Assembly: GCF_030732985.1 (NCBI RefSeq)
Contig: NZ_JASHJX010000006.1
Location: 1-64,000, forward strand
Length of the DNA stretch: 64,000 nt
Source: Nioella sp. MMSF_3534
GTDB taxonomy: Bacteria; Pseudomonadota; Alphaproteobacteria; Rhodobacterales; Rhodobacteraceae
Reading direction: 5' to 3'
Shown here: positions 8,119-15,580 of the stretch, one piece after another
Position numbering within the stretch: position 1 is the first letter of the stretch
Layout: the number at the start of each line of letters is the position of its first letter
Notes under the pieces: generated by a model
The model's database searches: none
What the model was told of the DNA's origin: nothing
What the model saw: only the letters and a program-made list of their open reading frames with translations
Position numbers and translations under genes: made by a program

Positions 8119-8666
8119 GCCACACCCCTTTCCACGCGACCAGACAGGCAGCGCATCAACAGTTTCTTGGCATGGAAGATACGGGTCTTGATCGTGCCCT
8201 CGGGCACCCCCGCGACCTCGGCGATCTCGCCATAGGTCATGTCCTGGTAGAACGCGAGCGTGATCGCCGAACGGTGATCGTCCTTCAGCGTCTCCAGGCA
8301 GTGCCTCACATGTTCGGCCTCCTGGCCGGCTGCAAGGCAGGTCTCCTGGTCGGGGCCGTCATCTGCCATGTCCGGTGTTTCATCGGTCAGGTCCATACGG
8401 CCGCGCTTGCGCATCGCGTCGATGCTCTTTCGGTAGGCTATGCCCATAATCCAAGTTTGCACCTTCGATCTCCCTTCAAAGCGGCCGGCGGAACACCAGA
8501 CATCCATGAACACTTCATGGAGTATGTCGCTCGCCTCGTGGGGATCGTTCAATCTGGACACGATAAACTTGTAGACGGGCCGTTCGAGCGCACGGTAAAG
8601 CGCCGCCAAGGCCTGCTTGTCGCCCTGCGCGATCTGCTCGATCAGGAACTTGTGGTCTGCACTCAT
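8115..8666 (-). CDS. ECF-type RNA polymerase sigma factor
   Basis: A 183-residue sigma-70-family protein with only regions 2 and 4. Region 2 contains RPVYKFIVSRLNDPHEASDI, then HEVFMDVW (about residues 28-57). Region 4 contains LAFYQDMTYGEIAEVAGVPE followed by GTIKTRIFHAKKLL, the helix-turn-helix for the -35 element. The linker carries an acidic insert. The ATG at 8666 fits family length; an in-frame start 20 codons upstream is possible. The first gene of the sigma / anti-sigma / S8 protease operon, it probably transcribes its own operon. A GGGAAAC element about 85 bp upstream might be a -35 site, but no matching -10 was clear. Confidence 0.9.
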   Translation of the reverse strand: MSADHKFLIEQIAQGDKQALAALYRALERPVYKFIVSRLNDPHEASDILHEVFMDVWCSAGRFEGRSKVQTWIMGIAYRKSIDAMRKRGRMDLTDETPDMADDGPDQETCLAAGQEAEHVRHCLETLKDDHRSAITLAFYQDMTYGEIAEVAGVPEGTIKTRIFHAKKLLMRCLSGRVERGVA

Positions 8667-9147
8667 GTCTAAAGGCCCGTCCTGCCTACAAGAGTCAGAC
8701 TTAACCGTTTTGGCTTGCCGCGCCAAGTGGGGCTGAGGTCAGGTTTCCCAGACAGTGGTGCCGTTTGACAGAAGACCCGAGCCGCAAAAGGTTTGGCGAA
8801 GGCAGATCGATCAAGACCACGCGGCAGTTGAGGCGGCTATGGCTGTTCTGTCCCGTCATCTGCAAGATCCGGACATCACAGCCAGACAGTCTCATCCCAG
8901 ATCCGATCCAGAAGAGGCCAAGGATCCAATCCAGAAGAGGCCAAGATTGGACGACGAGCGTACTGTACTTCGATTTCTTGACCAGTGTCCTCTCATTCCT
9001 CCGTTGAGAGAATTCTGCTTTCAAACGCCCCGAATCTCCGGGGGGATAACGGTAGGCGCTCCGACTACTTTCATGCACCATCGGCACTACAGCAATCCGA
9101 TAGATGCACATAACAGGGGCTTGCTCTAACTGCCACAATTGAAGGAC
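8667..9147. other. Intergenic stretch of about 480 bp without a clear gene
   Basis: Open frames exist on both strands (up to about 145 codons) but lack ribosome-binding sites, family similarity and normal codon bias. The part nearest 8.67 kb should hold the sigma-operon promoter. A 23-bp tandem repeat lies at 8900-8945. The other end is downstream of the glycan island; no terminator was recognised there. Confidence 0.5.
8900..8945. repeat. Tandem duplication, 23 bp x 2
   Basis: Two adjacent 23-bp units, 8900-8922 and 8923-8945, differ at one base (GATCCGATCC... versus GATCCAATCC..., both continuing AGAAGAGGCCAAG). They lie in non-coding DNA between the glycan island and the sigma operon. Confidence 0.85.
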
Positions 9148-12100
9148 TCATGATGTTGCCTTGCGACCAGTGACTCGAAAAGTAGCGTGCAAGCTCCCCG
9201 CGTCCGGGTTCAGAAAGGAACGTATCCAGCTTCGTTCGGTGGATTTGTATGATAGTTTAAGATGGGGCCAAACGCCATTTCGTAGCAGATTGATGGAAAC
9301 GATACAGACCCCAGGCAAGAGCAATCCCGCCTCGTCGGTTCCCACCTTCGCGACCGCCCGTGTTATGGCACCCGGCCCTGTGCTCAGCCAAAGGATTTCC
9401 CCCTGTGGCCCGCCAAAGGCATTAACGGCATCATCCAGAGCAGCGCGGATGATCGGGTCGCGTGGCTGAACGGCGAGAAAACTGTTACCTACGCTCATCT
9501 GCGGTTCCTGATAGCCCAGAAAGCGGAGCGAGTGGTCTATGAATGTATCCAGAGGGACGGTGCAACGGTCGTCTGCATCCAGGTAGATTCCACCTTCGTG
9601 CCAAAGCACGACCAATCGGAAGATATCAGCCTTGCCGGCGGCATTCGGCGCCAGCCGAAACGCTTCAATGGCCGCCTGTTCACCCTTTTCCTGCAAGTAC
9701 TCGCGCGCGGATTTCTGATCGAAGCGCCGATAGCTGTAACCCGGGTTGGCAAGGCGGTTCTCTTCCATCAGATCTGCAACTTGATGGGGCGGAGCCGGCT
9801 CATCCCAGAACTGGAAGATCTTACGCGGAATCCGATCTGGGACGGGCTGCAGTTCAGCCTCGTCAAACGCTTTATCCAGCACCTCGCCGCAGCGGCGCAG
9901 GGATACCATCAGCCCCAAGGCCAATGCCGTGCTTGACGGGTTGCCCATCAGGCTGCGTTTGTACGCTCGTGCTGCAATCCGCTGGTCTAGGCCTGGGCGG
10001 CTTAGTGCAAGCGCGGGATCATCACCCAGCAAGCGGTATTCATTCATGATCTGACCGTTCAGGGAACGTTTGACCTTTTTGGTCAGCTTGCCTGTCTTGT
10101 CCTGCATCCAGCGCAAGTTGACCCATGTCCGATGACTATCCCAAGCTGAATCCACATCACCTGCCATAAGTTCTGCTTGTGCCTTGCGTGACCAGCCATA
10201 GACATCGTCTGGGTTGTCCAGAACCGTCGCTTGCGCCAGTTCCAAAGCGCTTTCCACATCGGCCCTTCCAAGGGCCATGTCAGCCAAGCGATCACGTCTG
10301 CGTTTTTCATCGTCTCGATTGCGCACAGAAATACTGTCCAGCGCGGCCCTTGCGCCATCGTAGTCGCAAACGGCTTGTCTAAATTTAACCAGTTCGACTA
10401 CTGCATACGCGTTGGTTTCTGAACCACAGGCCAGCGGTTCGATCAGGCTCATGGCTTCATCGTTGAGGCCGAGGTGATGACAGGCAACGGCCAATGTCCT
10501 GTCGAGTGAGGCTGAGGACCCATTTTTTTTTCGCGTTGCCATTAGGAGGTTCCGCGCCCCGATGGCATCCTTCTGCTGCAACAGATAGTTCGCCCGAACG
10601 ACAGCACCTTGCTGATTGTCCGGGTCCGCGTGCTCGATTCTCTCACTTGCATTCTTACAGCCGTCCTCGTCTTCCATTAGCGACAAGAATTGCAACGCCT
10701 TGATCTGAACCTGCACGGACCCGGGCCAGTCGGTTTGTGCGCTATAGCAGGCTTGAATGGCTGCTTCACGACCTTGAAGGCCCGATAACAAACGCCAGTA
10801 CTGTGCCAAGAGATTCGGATCGCCCTGAAAGCGCTGAAGCCCCTTTTCCACAGCGTCCAGTGCGCTAACCTGCCGCCCGTCTTCTTCGTAGGCCTGAACC
10901 AGGAGGCTCTGCATATCAGCATTGGTCGCTTTCGCGTCAGCCAAAGGGGCAAGAAGCCAAACGGCCTTATCCGGTTGGCCCGTCGCCAAATACAATCTCG
11001 CCAGTTTGCCCGCGACCGGCGCTGCCACAGCATCGGTTGCGAAGGGGGACAGGATGGATATTGCCTCGTGGATACGGCCAGCACGCTGCAATAGATGCGA
11101 AATCTCCAAGGCGAGAAACTGATTCGAAGGTCGAAAGCCGATTGATTTCTCTGCAAATTCAAGAGCTTCCGACGGGCCCATCGTTGCATGGCATATCCGA
11201 AGCCGGGACAGCAGGATCGCTGGACGGTTTTGCGCGTCTATTGGCAGGGAAGCGATGAATTCCTCCGCCTCCTTATGGCGTTCGAGCTCGATTAACAGAC
11301 TACAAACCATGTTCTGTAGTTGTTCATCCAAGGCCTCGGGCGCTAATGAAAAAACGAAATCGAGTGCCTCTTCAGCCCTCCCCAATTCACGAAGAATTCG
11401 GGCTTTCATCCAGCACAGATATGAATTGTTTGAGTAACGTTGCTGGCTGCGGTCCAGAACCGCCAGCGCTTCCTCTGAACGGCCCTTTTCTTCCAGCGCT
11501 CGCGCCAGATCATAGAACAGCCCGGGCGGGGGGTTTTGAAGGTCCCGTTCCGCATCCTCCATGACAGAAATCGCCCAGATGAGATAGCCCGCCTTTTTGC
11601 ACACCCGCGCAAACTGTTTTCGATGCGGCCAAGGCGCATCCGGCGTGATCAGTGGTTCAAGGCAATCGATGGCCTCGTGGCAGCGATCCAGGTCTTCCAG
11701 CAATCCAGCCAAACGCAAGATGAGTTCCTGGCGGTCGGGATGAGCCCGACAAAAAACTTGCGCCTGAGACAGAGCGGCCTCTTTCCCTTCAATGATTTCG
11801 GTCACGCGTATCCGAGCCATCTGGTATGGCTGTCGGGCACGAGTATCTGCGGTCGCCTCGTTCAGCAGCTCGTTTGCCTCCTGCAATCGCTCCGTTTCGA
11901 TCAGCAAGACAACCATTCGGTTGACAAGCCAACTCGCCAAAAGCTCTCGCGGCAAGGTTTCGGAAAAGGTTAAAGTGAGCTCTGGCCCTTCCATGGCCCG
12001 AAGTGTCGCTATTTTTAAGTCGCACAGACTGGCGTTGAACGGAAACTGGGCAAGACCGTCTTCTGCAATTCGAAGCGCCGCAGAATGGTCTTTGGCGTGA

Positions 12101-12153
12101 AAGTGCCGCCGGGCATCAAGCAAATAATCCTGTGCAGTTTTTTCAGATGACAT
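9148..12153 (-). CDS. TPR-repeat protein fused to a GT32-like (DXD) glycosyltransferase
   Basis: A 1001-residue cytoplasmic protein. About residues 1-740 are helical repeats of TPR type (for example ARAFHAKDH-like pairs and AEEALDF, with repeated A-x3-A-x6-P spacing). About residues 774-1001 form a glycosyltransferase: IPRKIFQFWDEPAP is the OCH1/capsular GT32 entry motif, and GGIYLDADDRC carries the metal-binding DXD near residue 860. Such enzymes transfer hexoses from nucleotide sugars; the acceptor is unknown. The ATG at 12153 is preferred to a TTG nine codons earlier. It is the last gene of a long minus-strand glycan island, after the GT10-like gene. The TPR array may recruit partner enzymes or a protein acceptor. 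Confidence 0.82.
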   Translation of the reverse strand: MSSEKTAQDYLLDARRHFHAKDHSAALRIAEDGLAQFPFNASLCDLKIATLRAMEGPELTLTFSETLPRELLASWLVNRMVVLLIETERLQEANELLNEATADTRARQPYQMARIRVTEIIEGKEAALSQAQVFCRAHPDRQELILRLAGLLEDLDRCHEAIDCLEPLITPDAPWPHRKQFARVCKKAGYLIWAISVMEDAERDLQNPPPGLFYDLARALEEKGRSEEALAVLDRSQQRYSNNSYLCWMKARILRELGRAEEALDFVFSLAPEALDEQLQNMVCSLLIELERHKEAEEFIASLPIDAQNRPAILLSRLRICHATMGPSEALEFAEKSIGFRPSNQFLALEISHLLQRAGRIHEAISILSPFATDAVAAPVAGKLARLYLATGQPDKAVWLLAPLADAKATNADMQSLLVQAYEEDGRQVSALDAVEKGLQRFQGDPNLLAQYWRLLSGLQGREAAIQACYSAQTDWPGSVQVQIKALQFLSLMEDEDGCKNASERIEHADPDNQQGAVVRANYLLQQKDAIGARNLLMATRKKNGSSASLDRTLAVACHHLGLNDEAMSLIEPLACGSETNAYAVVELVKFRQAVCDYDGARAALDSISVRNRDDEKRRRDRLADMALGRADVESALELAQATVLDNPDDVYGWSRKAQAELMAGDVDSAWDSHRTWVNLRWMQDKTGKLTKKVKRSLNGQIMNEYRLLGDDPALALSRPGLDQRIAARAYKRSLMGNPSSTALALGLMVSLRRCGEVLDKAFDEAELQPVPDRIPRKIFQFWDEPAPPHQVADLMEENRLANPGYSYRRFDQKSAREYLQEKGEQAAIEAFRLAPNAAGKADIFRLVVLWHEGGIYLDADDRCTVPLDTFIDHSLRFLGYQEPQMSVGNSFLAVQPRDPIIRAALDDAVNAFGGPQGEILWLSTGPGAITRAVAKVGTDEAGLLLPGVCIVSINLLRNGVWPHLKLSYKSTERSWIRSFLNPDAGSLHATFRVTGRKATS

Positions 12154-12363
12154 TTCCACTTTGGCCCATTGCCCAAACAACTAATTTTGATAGTTTTCTT
12201 TTACGCCACTGGATGCCGTTTTCCAACTGGTTTGGACATTGACAGATTTGCGTGCGACACGCTACGCACCCTTGTCGCTCACGCTTCAGACATCGTTGAT
12301 CGGAGAGAACTGAGACGGGCAGGTCAGGACCAGCCGACGGAAGGAAAGGGCGTTTAAGAGACC

Positions 12364-13398
12364 CTATGTCCGCCGCCCAGAGATCACCGAATTCAATTCA
12401 TGGACCAACGCGACGCAAAGTCTTTCGTACTCTGCCTCGATAGCCTGCCTGTCATCGAAAAGACGCGCCAGATATTCCTGGGTTCTGGCGTAGCCTTCGC
12501 AGGTCTTTTGGTCGACAGGCTGTTCTGCATCGAAAACCGGAATTGTATCGTTGTGATCAAAGAAATTGCGCCAGCCATCGGTTCCAAGAAGTCGGGACAC
12601 GCGATGGTCAGACGAGGCGTAGTAAAGCGGTATAGCGCCAACCGCGAAGGCATCATAGATCTTCTCGGAGACGTAGTCGGGATGATGCGTGTTTTCAAAA
12701 GCTGACATGTATCGGCAAGAATGATCGAACCTGACCAGCTTGTCTTGGTGCCAGTCGTCCAACTCCTGCCGTGGAGGCGCGTCCTCCCACCCCTGACCTT
12801 TGCGAACCACGCTTCGACCGATGCATTGCGCCGCAAACTTGCTGCGATACACGGAAAGGGCCCACATGTCAGCAGCGACAAAGCACGGAGAAAAAACTTG
12901 CCCCGTGCGTCGAATGTTCAAGAACACTGCATCAGCGCGCGCCTGGGAAAAATGATGATGCCATGCTCTCGCCGACATCCCTGCATTGCGGGCAGTCATG
13001 GGGCGATAATGCGCAATATAGCGCGGGTCGGTCAGCAGAAAATATGGAACTCTTTCCGATTTGTAGATGTCAGATGTCACATGATTGAGGACCGTGAAAG
13101 GGAGAACGCCGTGCACCGTTTCGCGGACTTGATGGCGTGATACCGGATCTGGCATCCAGATGCTGTCCCAGAAAGGTTCTTCCGACAGCAATACCAGACG
13201 AAGGTTCGGCACCGCCGCTAGCATCTCGTAGATCTGACTGCCGAAAAGGTCGAAATCCGCATGGTGGCTGATGACGAGAAGGCGGGCATCTGCCGGAGTG
13301 TCAACCAAGCTCACCCTGTCACCGAGCCTGGTTCGGATTGCATCATAGCTCAATGGGTTCCGGTCTCGGTACCCGCCAAAGCAATAGACAGGGATCAT
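12364..13398 (-). CDS. GT10-like alpha-1,3/4-fucosyltransferase
   Basis: A 344-residue protein. The C-terminal half holds the GT10 donor-binding motif: FENTHHPDYVSEK then AFAVGAIPLYY at about residues 234-260, equivalent to FEN...DYVTEK...VPV in known fucosyltransferases that use GDP-L-fucose. The N-terminal half (MIPVYCFGGYRDRN...) is the variable acceptor-binding domain, with SEEPFWDS near residue 72. The ATG at 13398 avoids overlap with the upstream coiled-coil gene and fits the start of homology. Its donor would be supplied by gmd and fcl in the same island. Linkage and acceptor cannot be read from sequence. Confidence 0.8.
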   Translation of the reverse strand: MIPVYCFGGYRDRNPLSYDAIRTRLGDRVSLVDTPADARLLVISHHADFDLFGSQIYEMLAAVPNLRLVLLSEEPFWDSIWMPDPVSRHQVRETVHGVLPFTVLNHVTSDIYKSERVPYFLLTDPRYIAHYRPMTARNAGMSARAWHHHFSQARADAVFLNIRRTGQVFSPCFVAADMWALSVYRSKFAAQCIGRSVVRKGQGWEDAPPRQELDDWHQDKLVRFDHSCRYMSAFENTHHPDYVSEKIYDAFAVGAIPLYYASSDHRVSRLLGTDGWRNFFDHNDTIPVFDAEQPVDQKTCEGYARTQEYLARLFDDRQAIEAEYERLCVALVHELNSVISGRRT

Positions 13399-13438
13399 AC
13401 CTTTACTTGGCACCTTTCCTGAGGAGTCGCCATGGTGC

Positions 13439-14617
13439 TCAAGAGTCCGCCTGACTGCTTGGCTCCGCCTCACGTATTGGGGCAACCAACAACCGAACCT
13501 GCCTTAGCGGCTTGGTAATCCGCCAGGACCGCGACTCATAAATCTCGGTCATTTGCTGACTGAGGATGTTTCGCTCCGCTTCAACCGAAGCAAGGCGCGC
13601 TTCGGTGTCCTGCAACCGCGCTTGCAGGGAATTACGCTCTCTCGCTTCGCGGCGCAGATCGGTCAGGGCCCGAGACAGCGCGCGCTCGGATTCATACGCG
13701 GCCTTGTCGCGAAGCTCCTCCTTGCGAAGTCCATCTTCTTCGCGCCTTGCGATCTCGGCAAGTTGCACACCAAGTTGGTCGCGCAGCAAGCTGATTTCCT
13801 TTTCGCACCTCGACATTTCGGCAAGTTGCACACCAAGTTCATCACGCAGCAAGCTGATTTCCTGTGCATGCGCCTCGGCAGATGAGACTGTCGTCGCAAG
13901 CTCAGCGCTCAAGCGCGCACAGTCGGCCTTTGCCGCAGCAAGCGCTCTGTCGTCCTGTTCCGTCTTGTCCTTCAGGTCTAAGGACAATTGGCGAATGCGC
14001 CGCAACCCTTGTGCAGCCGGTTCGAGCCATGACGTCGCCAATGCATCGTTTCCGGAGGTCAGACTGTTTGCTTCCAGTTCGTCAAGACAGTCACGCAACA
14101 TGTCCAGGCGGGAAAGGGTCAGAACTGCCAGCATTTGTGACACGGTATCGTCAGGTCCGTCCCCACCAAGCTGCACCTCCGGCAAACTCGCCAGACCAAG
14201 GGCAGACGCGAGCCTTTCTCGGTCAGAAGGCTCGGCTTGTGGCGATACGAGGCGGGCATCAAGCAGCTTCAACTCTCGGCGGTGACGGCGCATCAGCGAC
14301 AGCAGACCACGCATCCTATCAAGCCAGTCGGTTATTATTTCTACCGCTTGTCCCTCGTTTCGGAGCGCGGACGCCACAGTCTCCGACGGGATATCCCAAA
14401 ACAGGGAAATTTGCCCGGTGCCCCCCTCCAACCTTTCGCGGAGTTGTTCGGTATCAATCCGTTCAACACCGAGTCCAGCACCCAGTAGCGCCTGCAAGAC
14501 GAGACCAGGAACATCCTCGGTCACAAGAACGGTTGAAGCGGACAATAATGAGCCAGTTTGCATGGATTGAACGGGCTTTCCGGTGTCTAATATCTGTTTC
14601 ATGCTTTCTAGTCCCAT
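13439..14617 (-). CDS. Coiled-coil protein with a glycosyltransferase-type tail
   Basis: A 392-residue protein. Residues 1-150 are a globular part I do not recognise. About 205-365 is a heptad-rich coiled coil that includes two copies of a 21-residue repeat (EISLLRDELGVQLAEMSRCEK and a near-identical copy). The end, about 362-378, reads EIYESRSWRITKPLRQV, a motif often seen at the C-terminus of long glycosyltransferases and coiled-coil proteins in polysaccharide loci. No catalytic motif is seen. A scaffold or chain-length role for the neighbouring enzymes is possible. It lies 41 bp upstream of the GT10-like gene and downstream of the sulfotransferase. Confidence 0.65.
   Translation of the reverse strand: MGLESMKQILDTGKPVQSMQTGSLLSASTVLVTEDVPGLVLQALLGAGLGVERIDTEQLRERLEGGTGQISLFWDIPSETVASALRNEGQAVEIITDWLDRMRGLLSLMRRHRRELKLLDARLVSPQAEPSDRERLASALGLASLPEVQLGGDGPDDTVSQMLAVLTLSRLDMLRDCLDELEANSLTSGNDALATSWLEPAAQGLRRIRQLSLDLKDKTEQDDRALAAAKADCARLSAELATTVSSAEAHAQEISLLRDELGVQLAEMSRCEKEISLLRDQLGVQLAEIARREEDGLRKEELRDKAAYESERALSRALTDLRREARERNSLQARLQDTEARLASVEAERNILSQQMTEIYESRSWRITKPLRQVRLLVAPIREAEPSSQADS
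13756..13863. repeat. Internal 63-bp repeat in the coiled-coil gene
   Basis: The stretch CGGCAAGTTGCACACCAAGT occurs at 13756 and again at 13819, an offset of 63 bp (21 codons, three heptads), with further similarity on both sides. It encodes the duplicated EISLLRD-type segment. Confidence 0.8.
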
Positions 14618-14654
14618 TTACCGGCCTTGTCGACGCATCTGCGGGCTTCACAGA

Positions 14655-15578
14655 TCAAGGTTCGTAGTCGAGTTTCTCACAAAGGATGGTGTAGGCCTCA
14701 GAACAGCGCTGTGACTCAACTGCTTCTGGTACGGGCCTACGCGGGCGGGCACCGATGACCGGGCTGCTTCGGCCACTGTCCCCGCTGATCCGGACTGCGC
14801 CTATCAGATCCAGAGCCAACGGTTCATAGGGCAGCGAGAGGATCTCGCAAATCCGTTCCAGTTGTCCTTCGGGATCAGCGATGAACTGCTCGTATTTTAT
14901 CAGCGGGGAAGACTCGTGCCGATTCAGGAAGGCCATTGTCCTCAGACTGTACTCTTCCAGCGTATCCGGCTCGAAACCGATCCAACCGTTGCTGGCAAGA
15001 GCCAGATAGGTATCGAGCGGATGGCGCACACTGACCAGGGACAGTGTGGGAAAGGCGGTGCGGAGGATCTCCAACACGGTCGGACGTGCGGTGTAATCAA
15101 CACCAGTATGGAACTGTGAATGCGGGTGGTCGCGCAGCACCATGCGCATCCCGCGTCGTTCCAAACCTGTCAGCACGCTGTCTATGCTGGCACGGAAGGC
15201 CGCCATACGGATCTCGTCATCGACCTTTCGGTTCGCATGATTGAGCGCGTGGATAACATCGGTCGGTGCGAATTTGGGCTTTTCACCCAGGTCTGCGACC
15301 TGCATGCGGCTGAGCGGGTCAATCTCACTGAGTAGCATGACATTCGGCAGAGCAGCGATGCATTTGGAAATCAACGTGCCGCCGGAACATGCAAGATGGT
15401 GAATACTGCGCACCGGTTCAGGTGGGGCGAAGTCCTCGCACAACGCCTGACATTGCTCCAGAAGGCTCGGCAGCGGCTCTGCCACCGCGTTCGCTCCGTC
15501 TTGACGATAGTCTTCCAGCATTGCCAGCGCATCCGCCAGTTCGCCTGCCAGAACATCCGTAGTTATGTCGGACGCCAT
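14655..15578 (-). CDS. Sulfotransferase-family protein
   Basis: A 307-residue protein resembling PAPS-dependent sulfotransferases. The segment HHLACSGGTLISKCIAALPN (about residues 60-79) takes the place of the 5'-phosphosulfate loop. VSVRHPLDTYLAL (about 182-194) matches the 3'-phosphate-binding RxPxD-S region, and RISGDSGR near residue 268 fits the RxGxxGxW-like PAPS segment in a diverged form. It probably sulfates a sugar of the glycan made by this island, which would be typical of marine bacteria. It lies 2 bp from the preceding coiled-coil gene, so the two are co-transcribed. Confidence 0.7.
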   Translation of the reverse strand: MASDITTDVLAGELADALAMLEDYRQDGANAVAEPLPSLLEQCQALCEDFAPPEPVRSIHHLACSGGTLISKCIAALPNVMLLSEIDPLSRMQVADLGEKPKFAPTDVIHALNHANRKVDDEIRMAAFRASIDSVLTGLERRGMRMVLRDHPHSQFHTGVDYTARPTVLEILRTAFPTLSLVSVRHPLDTYLALASNGWIGFEPDTLEEYSLRTMAFLNRHESSPLIKYEQFIADPEGQLERICEILSLPYEPLALDLIGAVRISGDSGRSSPVIGARPRRPVPEAVESQRCSEAYTILCEKLDYEP

Positions 15579-15580
15579 CC

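Noticed and set aside
8701-9138. 145- and 124-codon frames on both strands upstream of the sigma operon
   Set aside because: No start signal, no recognisable similarity, and they cross the 23-bp tandem repeat; kept as intergenic.
12154-12180. Upstream TTG start for the TPR-GT32 gene
   Set aside because: ATG at 12153 is in frame and nothing upstream shows a better ribosome-binding site.
13399-13485. 29-codon N-terminal extension of the GT10-like protein
   Set aside because: It would overlap the neighbouring gene by 47 bp and lies outside the family's start.
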